Source: Streptomyces sp. NBC_00457 (GTDB taxonomy: Bacteria; Actinomycetota; Actinomycetes; Streptomycetales; Streptomycetaceae). Taken from it: a stretch of 64,000 nt of DNA. The DNA lies in the NCBI RefSeq assembly GCF_036014015.1, contig NZ_CP107905.1, positions 3,720,001 through 3,784,000 of the forward strand, given 5' to 3'. Shown here piece by piece: positions 23,279-30,887 of this stretch; positions within the stretch are counted from its first letter, which is position 1, and the number at the start of each line of letters is the position of its first letter. The notes beneath the pieces are model-generated. The model ran no database searches, had not been told where the DNA came from, and saw nothing but the letters and a program-made list of their open reading frames with translations. Both the position numbers and the translations under genes were made by a program.

Positions 23279-23911
23279 ATGTTCCGACTTCAAGGCAGCA
23301 AGGTGCTCGCCGTCGACATGACCGGGGACGCCGTGAAGGCGAAGAACGGCTCGATGGTCGCGTACGACGGGCAGATGGCCTTCAAGAAGCTGAGCGGCGG
23401 CGGTGAGGGCATCCGCGGGATGGTGACGCGGCGGATCACCGGGGAGCAGATGACGGTGATGGAGGTGAGGGGGCAGGGGACCTGTTGGTTCGCGGACCGG
23501 GCGTCCGAGATCAACCTCGTGAGTCTCCAGGGGGACAAGCTGTACGTGGAGTCCAGCAACCTGCTGGCGACCGACTCCGGGCTGCGGACGGGCACGTCCT
23601 TCACGGGGGTGCGCGGCGCCTCGCAGGGCAACGGGCTGTTCACCACGACGGTTGAGGGCCACGGTCAGGCGGCGATCATGTCCGACGGGCCGGCTGTGGC
23701 GCTGCGGGTGAGCCCGCAGTATCCGCTGAGCGTCGACCCGGGGGCCTATGTGGCGCATCAGGGGAATCTGCGGCAGTCGTTCCAGTCGGGTGTGACGTTC
23801 CGCACGTTCATGGGCGAGGGCGGCGGTGAGGCCTTCCAGATCCGCTTCGAGGGCGATGGGCTCGTGTATGTCCAGCCCAGTGAGCGGAACACCGTCGCGG
23901 GGGATGTGTGA
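23279..23911 (+). CDS. AIM24-family protein, first of three
   Basis: The protein has 210 residues (MFRLQGSKVLAVDM). It has the AIM24/TRAP-like fold pattern of repeated short beta strands with glycine turns: KNGSMVAYDGQMAFKKLSG, a central GLFTTTVEGHGQAAIMS and a C-terminal GGGEAFQIRFEGDGLVYVQ. Such proteins form beta-barrel/prism structures; eukaryotic Aim24 is mitochondrial, and bacterial members have no settled function. It is followed after 1 bp by the second copy. Confidence 0.85.
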   Translation: MFRLQGSKVLAVDMTGDAVKAKNGSMVAYDGQMAFKKLSGGGEGIRGMVTRRITGEQMTVMEVRGQGTCWFADRASEINLVSLQGDKLYVESSNLLATDSGLRTGTSFTGVRGASQGNGLFTTTVEGHGQAAIMSDGPAVALRVSPQYPLSVDPGAYVAHQGNLRQSFQSGVTFRTFMGEGGGEAFQIRFEGDGLVYVQPSERNTVAGDV

Positions 23912-23912
23912 C

Positions 23913-24563
23913 ATGGGCTTCCGTGAGATCAACTCGAAAATGATCGAGGCGACCGTCATGCCCGGCCAGCGGCTGTTCAGCCAGCGCGGCGCCATGCTCG
24001 CCTACAAGGGAGAGGTGTCCTTCACGCCCAACACGGCCGGGGGCCAGGGCGGGATCATGTCGATGATCGGGCGCCGGGTCGCCAACGAGGACACGCCCCT
24101 GATGACCGTCGAGGGCAGCGGCACGGTGCTGTTCGGGCACGGCGGCCACCACGTCCAGGTGATCCACCTCGCCGGCGACACGCTGTGTGTGGAGGCGGAC
24201 CGGCTGCTCGCCTTCGAGGGCACGCTTCAGCAGGGCACGATGTTCCTGGGGTCGCAGGGCGGCGTGATGGGCATGGTGCGGGGCCAGGTGTCGGGCCAGG
24301 GGCTGTTCACCACCACCCTCAAGGGGCAGGGCGCGGTCGCGGTGATGGCGCACGGCGGTGTCTTCGAGATACCGATCACCCCCCAGCGTCCCGTCCATGT
24401 CGACCCGCAAGCCTACGTCGCCCACCACGGCGACGTACGCAACAAGCTGTCCACGGCCCTGGGCTGGCGGGACATGGTGGGCCGCGGCTCCGGCGAGGCG
24501 TTCCAGCTGGAGCTGAGCGGCAACGGCGCGGTGTACGTCCAGGCCTCGGAGGAGAAGCTGTGA
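23913..24563 (+). CDS. AIM24-family protein, second of three
   Basis: The protein has 216 residues (MGFREINSKMIEATVM). It has the same strand-turn pattern as its neighbours (QRGAMLAYKGEVSF, LAGDTLCVEADRLLAFEG, GQGLFTTTLKGQGAVAVM, GSGEAFQLELSGNGAVYVQA). One base separates its ATG from the first gene's stop, and its own stop overlaps the third gene's GTG. The tight coupling implies equimolar synthesis, as expected for a hetero-oligomer. No signal peptide, so cytosolic. Confidence 0.85.
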   Translation: MGFREINSKMIEATVMPGQRLFSQRGAMLAYKGEVSFTPNTAGGQGGIMSMIGRRVANEDTPLMTVEGSGTVLFGHGGHHVQVIHLAGDTLCVEADRLLAFEGTLQQGTMFLGSQGGVMGMVRGQVSGQGLFTTTLKGQGAVAVMAHGGVFEIPITPQRPVHVDPQAYVAHHGDVRNKLSTALGWRDMVGRGSGEAFQLELSGNGAVYVQASEEKL

Positions 24564-25354
24564 CCTACGGAACCCCGGGCGTCGTCGTCCACGACCCGAT
24601 GACCCTGCCCGCCGACGACAACGTGAACGCGTACACCTTCTGCGTGGAGCTCAAGGGCTCCCAGTGGTTCCTGCAGAAGGGGAAGATGATCGCCTACTAC
24701 GGCTCGATCGACTTCAACGGCATCGGGCACGGCCGTTTGGACCGTCTTGTCCGTACGTCGTTTCATTCGCCTCTGCACGCGAGCGACTGGGTCGTGGCGG
24801 AGGGTTCGGGCAAGATGCTCCTCGCCGACCGGGCCTTCGACGTGAATCCGTACGACCTCGAGAACGGCAATCTGACCATTCGCTCGGGCAACCTCCTCGC
24901 TTTTCAGCCAAGTCTCGCGCTCAAGCAGTCGATCGTTCCGGGTTTTCTGACGCTGATCGGAACCGGCAAGTTCATAGCCGCATCTAACGGCCCGGTGGTG
25001 TTCATGGAACCGCCGATCCGGGTGGACCCGCAGGCGCTCGTCGGCTGGGCCGACTGCCCGTCGCCGTGCCATCACTACGACCACGGCTATATGACGGGCC
25101 TGATGGGCGGTCTACGTGCGATGACGGGCCTCGGCGGGGCCTCCGGAGAGGAGCATCAGTTCGAGTTCGTGGGAGCGGGTACGGTCCTGCTGCAGTCCAC
25201 CGAGACCCTGATGGCCGAGCAGGCCACGGGGGCGGTCCCGCAGCAGGCCGGCGTACCCGGTGGCCATGGGGGACAGACAGGGCCCGGACAGCAAGCCGGC
25301 GCACCGCGTCTTCCCGGACAGCTGGGGGACCTCCAGCGTCGCTTCGGGCTGTGA
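24560..25354 (+). CDS. AIM24-family protein, third of three
   Basis: The protein has 264 residues from GTG 24560 (GTGA overlap with the previous stop). The AIM24 core (QKGKMIAYYGSIDF, LTIRSGNLLAFQPSL, FVGAGTVLLQSTE) extends to about residue 215. A Gly/Gln/Pro-rich tail follows (QQAGVPGGHGGQTGPG) that the two partners lack. A CHHYDHG segment in the second half could bind metal, but this is not established for the family. It is the last gene of the trio, and a MarR gene follows after 92 bp. Confidence 0.85.
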   Translation: MTYGTPGVVVHDPMTLPADDNVNAYTFCVELKGSQWFLQKGKMIAYYGSIDFNGIGHGRLDRLVRTSFHSPLHASDWVVAEGSGKMLLADRAFDVNPYDLENGNLTIRSGNLLAFQPSLALKQSIVPGFLTLIGTGKFIAASNGPVVFMEPPIRVDPQALVGWADCPSPCHHYDHGYMTGLMGGLRAMTGLGGASGEEHQFEFVGAGTVLLQSTETLMAEQATGAVPQQAGVPGGHGGQTGPGQQAGAPRLPGQLGDLQRRFGL

Positions 25355-25446
25355 GCGGTAGTCTGCGGAGTGTGACGTCGAACGCGTGCACGCAGTCACA
25401 CCACCCTCACTAGTTCGCCTTTCAACATTTTAGGTAGACTTCATTC

Positions 25447-25923
25447 ATGGAGACCGAGACGGCCACGCGCTGGCTGACCGATGCGGAGCAGTGCGCCTGG
25501 CGCACCCACCTGGAGGTCAACAGGCTGTTGACGTACCAGCTCGAGAAGGACCTGCAGCCGTTCGGCCTGACGATGAACGACTACGAGATCCTGGTGAATC
25601 TCTCCGAGTCGGAGGGCGTACGGATGCGGATGAGCGACCTCGCGTCCGCCACCCTCCAGTCCAAGAGCCGCCTCTCACACCAGATCACCCGCATGGAGAA
25701 CGCGGACCTGGTGCGGCGCGAGAACTGCGAGTCCGACCGCCGCGGGCTGTACGCGGTGCTGACCGAGCACGGCATGGAGACGATGCAGAAGGTCGCGCCC
25801 CATCATGTGGCGTCTGTGCGGAGGCACTTCATCGATCTGCTGTCCCCCGAGGCACTGACCGAGCTCGACAAGGCGCTGAAGCCGATCGCAGAGCACCTGC
25901 GCGGGCAGCGAGGGCGCCCCTGA
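25447..25923 (+). CDS. MarR-family transcriptional regulator
   Basis: The protein has 158 residues. The winged-helix domain spans about 35-105: FGLTMNDYEILVNLSES, MRMSDLASATLQ, recognition helix SKSRLSHQITRMENADLVR and wing CESDRRGLYAVLTEHG. The leader is A/T-rich (ATTTTAGGTAGACTT near 25427), unusual in this window and likely promoter DNA. It converges on the histidine-kinase gene with 8 bp between stops. Ligand and targets unknown. Confidence 0.88.
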   Translation: METETATRWLTDAEQCAWRTHLEVNRLLTYQLEKDLQPFGLTMNDYEILVNLSESEGVRMRMSDLASATLQSKSRLSHQITRMENADLVRRENCESDRRGLYAVLTEHGMETMQKVAPHHVASVRRHFIDLLSPEALTELDKALKPIAEHLRGQRGRP

Positions 25924-25931
25924 CGCCCTGA

Positions 25932-27347
25932 TCAGGCAAGCGGCAGGCGGAGTGCGAACAGGGCTCCGCCTGCCGGTGCGTCCCGCACCGTGAGCGTGCC
26001 GCCGTGGCGTACGGCGACGTCCCGGGCGATGGCGAGGCCCAGCCCCGCGCCGCCGTCGTCACGGCTGCGGGCGGCGTCCAGCCGTACGAACCGCTCGAAG
26101 ATGCGCTCCCGGTCGGCCTCCGGCACCCCGTCACCGTCGTCGGCCACCTCGACCACCGCACGCTCCCCGTCCCGCCGCACGGCCACGGTGACCGCCGATC
26201 CGGCGTGCCGCTGCGCGTTGTCCAGCAGATTGGCCAGCACCCGCCCCAGCTGCCCGCGTGATCCAGCCACTTCCACCGCATCGGCGGCCTCGACCGTCAC
26301 GCCTGCCCGGCCGGCGGCCTCTTCCCGCGCCAGCGCGGCGAGGTCCACCCGTGTGCCGGCCGGCCCCTCCCCCGCGTCGAGCCGGGCCAGCAGCAGCAGG
26401 TCGGCGGCCAGGTGCTGCAGTCGTACGGTGTCGGCGACCGCCCCGTCCAGGTCCAGCAACTCCGGGTGGGCGGCGGCCACCTCCAGCTGGGTGCGCAGCG
26501 ACGCGATCGGACTGCGCAGCTCGTGGGAGGCGTCGGCGACGAACCGCCGCTGGCGCTCCACGGAGGCCTCCAGGGCGGCCAGCGTCTCGTTCGTCGTCCG
26601 GGCGAGCCTGGCCACCTCGTCGTGCGTGTCCGGCACCGGCACGCGGCGCGCCAGGTCCTCGGAGGCGGTGATCGCGGCCATCTCGCCGCGGATGCCCTCG
26701 ACCGGGCGCAGCGCACGCCGGGTGACCAGCCAGGTCACGCCCGCGACGACGCCGAGCAGCAGCGGGAAGCCGATCAGCATGACGGTCAGCGCGGTGTTGA
26801 CGGCGCTCTGCTCGGCGGACAGCGGGGCGCCCGCGTAGACGGTCAGCGCACCCTTGCCCGGGACCTCCACAGGGACCTCGGCGAACCGGTAGTCGGCCGT
26901 CTCCCCCTCGATGGTCGCGGAACCGTCGTGGAACTTGGCATTCCGACCGATCTCACCGGGTTCCAGGGACTGGTCGTCGGCGTCGTCGTCATCGTCGTCG
27001 TCGCCCGCCACCGGGCTGCGCCCCGGCGTCTGCGGCCGTACCGCGTCCGTGCCCGTCCCGCTGATCCGCTCCAGCTTCTCGCTGGCCGCGACGAGCCTGC
27101 CGTCCGCGTCGACGACCTGGACCGGCTGGTCGTCGTCCAGGGAGAGCTGGTCGTACGCCGTCCCGGCCGCGAGGTCGGCGGCCACCTCCCGCGCGGACCG
27201 CTCGGCCTGCGTGCCCGCCTCGCCGACGAGGTTGGACCGCAGGGACAGCAGGACGGCGGTACCGGCCGCGAGCAGTGCCACGGCGACGACGAGGGTGGCG
27301 CCGAGTGTCGCCCGGGAGCGTACCGAGCCGAAGAGCCGTCGTCTCAC
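25932..27347 (-). CDS. Sensor histidine kinase (OmpR-partner type), now without an intact regulator
   Basis: The protein has 471 residues from GTG 27347, overlapping the truncated regulator's stop (GTGA). Order: N-terminal membrane helix, extracytoplasmic loop of about 150 residues with a run of Asp (residues near 115-125), second membrane helix (LTVMLIGFPLLLGVVAGVTW), HAMP, the phosphorylated His in VADASHELRSPIASLR, then the N, G1 and G2 boxes (NLLDNAQRH, DDGDGVP, GAGLGLAI). All kinase motifs look intact. Its cognate response-regulator gene immediately upstream lacks the receiver domain, so signalling is probably broken or cross-wired. Confidence 0.9.
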   Translation of the reverse strand: MRRRLFGSVRSRATLGATLVVAVALLAAGTAVLLSLRSNLVGEAGTQAERSAREVAADLAAGTAYDQLSLDDDQPVQVVDADGRLVAASEKLERISGTGTDAVRPQTPGRSPVAGDDDDDDDADDQSLEPGEIGRNAKFHDGSATIEGETADYRFAEVPVEVPGKGALTVYAGAPLSAEQSAVNTALTVMLIGFPLLLGVVAGVTWLVTRRALRPVEGIRGEMAAITASEDLARRVPVPDTHDEVARLARTTNETLAALEASVERQRRFVADASHELRSPIASLRTQLEVAAAHPELLDLDGAVADTVRLQHLAADLLLLARLDAGEGPAGTRVDLAALAREEAAGRAGVTVEAADAVEVAGSRGQLGRVLANLLDNAQRHAGSAVTVAVRRDGERAVVEVADDGDGVPEADRERIFERFVRLDAARSRDDGGAGLGLAIARDVAVRHGGTLTVRDAPAGGALFALRLPLA

Positions 27348-27672
27348 GCCGTCTCCAGCCGGTAGCCGGCGCCGCGCACCGTCCGGATGAGCCCGGCGCG
27401 CAGCTTGCGCCGCAGGGTGCTGACGTACACCTCGACGATGTTCGGGTCGCCCTCGTACGCGAAGTCCCAGACGTGCTCCAGGATCTCGGCCTTGGACACC
27501 ACCTCGCCGGCCCGCAGCACGAGCTGCTCCAGGACCGCGAACTCCTTGGCGGTCAGAGCGACTTCGTCCTCTGCCAGGAAGACCCGGCGGGCGGCGGTGT
27601 CGACCTTCAGCTCGCCGTGGACGTGCACGGGCGAGGCCCCGGCGCCCTGCCGTCGCCGCATCAGGGCCGGCA
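27344..27672 (-). pseudogene. OmpR-family response regulator, receiver domain deleted
   Basis: What remains is the C-terminal linker and winged-helix domain: ALMRRRQGAGASP, then DTAARRVFLAEDEVALTAKE, a recognition region FAYEGDPNIVEVYVSTLRRK and the wing IRTVRGAGYRLE. A normal OmpR-type regulator is about 220-240 residues; here the receiver with its phosphorylated Asp is missing. Nothing resembling it occurs in any frame of the 200 bp upstream. Upstream of the break the DNA becomes a GAC-rich tract. A GTG at 27688 could open a 114-codon frame but has no ribosome site. The partner kinase follows with a 4-bp overlap. Confidence 0.75.
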
Positions 27673-27752
27673 GGGCGGACGACGACACCGACGACCGTCA
27701 CGACAAGTCGGACCGTGCCGACGACGACCACGACGACCGCAGCGACGACTGA
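27673..27752 (+). pseudogene. Asp-rich 3' tail of a deleted divergent gene
   Basis: On the + strand the frame ending at TGA 27752 reads DDDTDDRHDKSDRADDDH and continues as an Asp-rich tail. Streptomyces genes divergent from such kinase/regulator pairs are often PepSY-domain proteins with Asp-rich ends, so this is probably the 3' stump of one. Its promoter and body would have been lost in the same deletion that removed the regulator's receiver. This is inference; the protein body is absent. Confidence 0.45.
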
Positions 27753-27784
27753 CGAACGCTCGGCCGTCGTTCGGCTGCGGGCCC

Positions 27785-27855
27785 GTCGTGGCTGGTCGCG
27801 CCCACGCGGCGGAGCCGCATATCGATACAGCCCCGCGCCCCTTCGGGGGCGCTGC
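27785..27855. repeat. Dispersed Streptomyces 3'-end element with UUCG hairpin
   Basis: The element runs from CGTGGCTGGTCGCG through GGAGCCGCATATCGATACAG to a hairpin GCGCCCC-TTCG-GGGGCGC (27835-27852). I recognise this block as a recurrent intergenic element of Streptomyces, usually just behind genes. The UUCG tetraloop makes the stem very stable. It can terminate meaB (stop at 27895) and the Asp-rich stump from the other side. Confidence 0.6.
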
Positions 27856-27894
27856 TCCGGCCGTCCGCTGAAGGCGCCGGCCGCGTAGCGATCG

Positions 27895-28851
27895 TCAGCC
27901 CGCCGTGATCCCCGCCACCAGCTCGTCCGCCGCCCCGTACGGATCCAGTTCCCCGGCCACGATCCGCTCCGCCAGCGCGCTCAGGCGGCGGTCGCCGTGG
28001 AGGTCGCCGATGCGTTCGCGGAGGGCGGTGACGGCGATGGTCTCGACCTCGCGGGAGGCGCGGGCGAGGCGGCGCTCGGCGAGGACGCCGTGCTCCTCCA
28101 TCCAGGCGCGGTGCTTCTCCAGCGCTTCGAGGACCTCGTCGATGCCCTCGGCACGGGCGGCGACCGTCTTGACGATCGGGGGGCGCCAGTCGCCCGGGCC
28201 CCGGGACTCGCCGAGGCCGAGCATGTGGTTCAGTTCGCGGGCGGTCGCGTCGGCGCCGTCGCGGTCGGCCTTGTTGACGACGTACACATCGCCGATCTCC
28301 AGGATTCCGGCCTTGGCCGCCTGGATGCCGTCGCCCATGCCGGGGGCCAGGAGGACCACGCTCGTGTCCGCCTGCGAGGCGATCTCGACCTCCGACTGGC
28401 CGACGCCGACGGTCTCGACCAGGATCACGTCGCAGCCGGCCGCGTCCAGTACGCGGATCGCCTGCGGCGCGGACCACGCGAGGCCGCCCAGGTGGCCGCG
28501 CGTCGCCATGGAGCGGATGTAGACGCCGGGGTCGGAGGCGTGCTCCGACATGCGGACGCGGTCGCCGAGCAGGGCGCCGCCGGAGAACGGCGAGGACGGG
28601 TCGACGGCGAGCACGCCGACCCGCTTGCCCTGCTTGCGATACGCCGTCACCATCGCCGACGTAGATGTCGACTTGCCGACACCCGGTGAGCCGGTGAGGC
28701 CGACGACGTACGCGTTGCCCGTCAACGGGGCCAGCGCCGTCATGACCTCGCGGAGCTGCGGGGACGCCCCCTCCACCAGGGAGATCAGCCGGGCCACGGC
28801 CCGCGGCCGGCCTTCTCTGGCCTGGGCCACCAGCGTGGAGACGTCCTGCAT
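27895..28851 (-). CDS. meaB: MeaB, G-protein chaperone of B12-dependent acyl-CoA mutases
   Basis: The protein has 318 residues from ATG 28851 (MQDVSTLVAQ); upstream in-frame codons lack a ribosome site. The GTPase core carries Walker A GLTGSPGVGKSTST, the DPSSPFSGGALLGDRVRM block specific to the MeaB/ArgK family, DVILVETVGVGQSE (Walker B/switch) and the guanine-specificity motif VVNKADRDG. MeaB protects and reloads methylmalonyl- or isobutyryl-CoA mutase with adenosylcobalamin. It lies 34 bp behind the acetyltransferase on the same strand. Confidence 0.95.
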   Translation of the reverse strand: MQDVSTLVAQAREGRPRAVARLISLVEGASPQLREVMTALAPLTGNAYVVGLTGSPGVGKSTSTSAMVTAYRKQGKRVGVLAVDPSSPFSGGALLGDRVRMSEHASDPGVYIRSMATRGHLGGLAWSAPQAIRVLDAAGCDVILVETVGVGQSEVEIASQADTSVVLLAPGMGDGIQAAKAGILEIGDVYVVNKADRDGADATARELNHMLGLGESRGPGDWRPPIVKTVAARAEGIDEVLEALEKHRAWMEEHGVLAERRLARASREVETIAVTALRERIGDLHGDRRLSALAERIVAGELDPYGAADELVAGITAG

Positions 28852-28885
28852 CACAGCTCCGTTCAGCTCGCCTTCGAAATCGACA

Positions 28886-30088
28886 TCAGGCCTTGGGTAC
28901 CCGCACGACGAGCGCATCACCCTGCCCGCCGCCGCCGCACAGCGCGGCTGCGCCGACACCGCCGCCCCGGCGCTTCAGCTCCAGCGCCAGGTGCAGCACG
29001 AGGCGGGCGCCCGACATGCCGATCGGGTGGCCCAGGGCGATCGCGCCACCATTGACGTTCACCCTTTCGCTGGACACTCCGAGGTCCTTCATTGACTGGA
29101 CGGCGACCGCCGCGAACGCCTCGTTGATCTCGATGAGGTCGAGGTCCGCGACCTCCAGGCCCTCCTTCTTCAGGGCGTGCAGGATCGCGTTCGACGGCTG
29201 CGACTGGAGAGAGTTGTCCGGACCGGCCACATTGCCGTGGGCGCCGATCTCGGCGATCCACTCGAGGCCCAGCTCCTGCGCCTTGGTCTTGCTCATCACG
29301 ACCACGGCCGCCGCACCGTCGGAGATCTGCGAGGCCGAACCCGCGGTGATCGTGCCGTCCTTGGCGAACGCCGGGCGCAGCTTGCCCAGCGACTCGGCCG
29401 TCGTCTCGGCGCGGATGCCCTCGTCCTGGCTGAAGACGACCGGCTCGCCCTTGCGCTGCGGGATCTCGACCGGGGTGATCTCGGCCTCGAAGACGCCGTT
29501 CTTCTGGGCGGCCGCGGCGCGCTGGTGGGACAGGGCGGCGATCTCGTCCTGCTCGGGGCGCGCGATGCCCAGCTTCGTGTTGTGCTTCTCGGTCGACTGG
29601 CCCATGGGGACGTTCTCCCACGGGTCGGTCAGACCGTCGTACGCCATGGCGTCGAGCATCTCGATCGCCCCGTACTTGTATCCCTCGCGGGACTTCGGGA
29701 GCAGATGGGGGGCGTTGGTCATGGACTCCTGACCGCCGGCCACGATCACGTCGAACTCGCCGGCGCGGATCAGCTGGTCCGCGAGCGCGATCGCGTCGAG
29801 GCCGGACAGGCACACCTTGTTGACGGTGAGCGCCGGGACGTTCATCGGAATGCCCGCCTTGACCGCGGCCTGGCGTGCCGGGATCTGCCCTGCCCCGGCC
29901 TGGAGCACCTGGCCCATGATCACGTACTGCACCTGGTCGCCGCCGATCCCCGCACGGTCGAGGGCGGCCTTGATCGCGAAGCCGCCAAGCTCGGCCCCGG
30001 AGAACGACTTGAGCGAGCCGAGCAACCGGCCCATCGGAGTGCGGGCACCCGCGACGATGACGGATGTCGTGGTGTTCGTTCCAGACAT
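28886..30088 (-). CDS. Acetyl-CoA C-acetyltransferase (thiolase)
   Basis: The protein has 400 residues, full length for a biosynthetic/degradative thiolase. Catalytic positions are visible: the acyl-accepting Cys in [20 protein letters not shown], the His in [12 protein letters not shown] and the second Cys in [13 protein letters not shown]. It condenses two acetyl-CoA to acetoacetyl-CoA or the reverse. Upstream of meaB in a likely two-gene transcript and near icmA, a 3-hydroxybutyryl-CoA dehydrogenase and the epimerase, it suggests a butyryl/acetoacetyl-CoA route. Divergent from the epimerase gene over 147 bp. Confidence 0.93.
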   Translation of the reverse strand: MSGTNTTTSVIVAGARTPMGRLLGSLKSFSGAELGGFAIKAALDRAGIGGDQVQYVIMGQVLQAGAGQIPARQAAVKAGIPMNVPALTVNKVCLSGLDAIALADQLIRAGEFDVIVAGGQESMTNAPHLLPKSREGYKYGAIEMLDAMAYDGLTDPWENVPMGQSTEKHNTKLGIARPEQDEIAALSHQRAAAAQKNGVFEAEITPVEIPQRKGEPVVFSQDEGIRAETTAESLGKLRPAFAKDGTITAGSASQISDGAAAVVVMSKTKAQELGLEWIAEIGAHGNVAGPDNSLQSQPSNAILHALKKEGLEVADLDLIEINEAFAAVAVQSMKDLGVSSERVNVNGGAIALGHPIGMSGARLVLHLALELKRRGGGVGAAALCGGGGQGDALVVRVPKA

Positions 30089-30235
30089 GAGGTGCGATCC
30101 CCTTTCAGCTGCACAGCTGAGGAGTGAACGAGGGTTTACTTCGAATGTACTGAGCGGTAGTCCACCGCGTCATCCGGCAGTCGGTGTGATCGCGCGCACG
30201 TTGCGTAACCGCTCCCGTAGCGCTGCACTGACTTC

Positions 30236-30676
30236 ATGCTGACGCGAATCGACCACATCGGGATCGCCTGCTTCGACCTCGACAAGACCGTCGAGTTCTA
30301 CCGGGCCACGTATGGCTTCGAGGTGTTCCACTCCGAGATCAACGAGGAGCAGGGCGTACGCGAGGCCATGCTCAAGATCAACGATACGTCCGACGGCGGG
30401 GCGTCCTACCTCCAGCTCCTGGAGCCCACCCGCGAGGACTCCACCGTCGCGAAGTGGCTGGCGAAGAACGGGGAGGGCGTCCACCACATCGCCTTCGGCA
30501 CAGCGGATGTCGACGCCGACGCCGCGGACATCAAGGACAAGGGCGTACGCGTGCTCTACGAAGAGCCCCGACGCGGCTCCATGGGGTCACGGATCACGTT
30601 CCTGCACCCAAAGGATTGCCATGGCGTCCTGACAGAACTGGTCACTTCGGCGCCTGTTGAGTCACCTGAGCACTGA
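30236..30676 (+). CDS. mce: Methylmalonyl-CoA epimerase
   Basis: The protein has 146 residues of the glyoxalase/VOC superfamily with two beta-alpha-beta-beta-beta modules. Metal ligands are apparent: His in TRIDHIGIACFD, His in GVHHIAFGT and Glu in GVLTELV. EDSTVAKWLAKNGEG matches the epimerase pattern. It converts (R)- and (S)-methylmalonyl-CoA and so feeds the mutase and the propionate/succinate link. It is divergent from the thiolase-meaB transcript, placing two B12-pathway helpers on one promoter region. Confidence 0.93.
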   Translation: MLTRIDHIGIACFDLDKTVEFYRATYGFEVFHSEINEEQGVREAMLKINDTSDGGASYLQLLEPTREDSTVAKWLAKNGEGVHHIAFGTADVDADAADIKDKGVRVLYEEPRRGSMGSRITFLHPKDCHGVLTELVTSAPVESPEH

Positions 30677-30887
30677 CCGCCGTACATATGGGCCGGTAGG
30701 GTTGGGGGCGGTCGCCGCTCAACCCTGTGGTGACCGCTGGCCGGGGTCCGGGTTTCGGGGGGCGAGCGTCGGGGCGGCAGCCCGTGCTCCGCCGTTGATC
30801 TGACACCATTCCCCGGGGGCCCCGTTCGGCGGATGGACGGTGCTCGTTTGGAGAGACTTGCGACCAGGGGACGGATGGGACCGCGCA

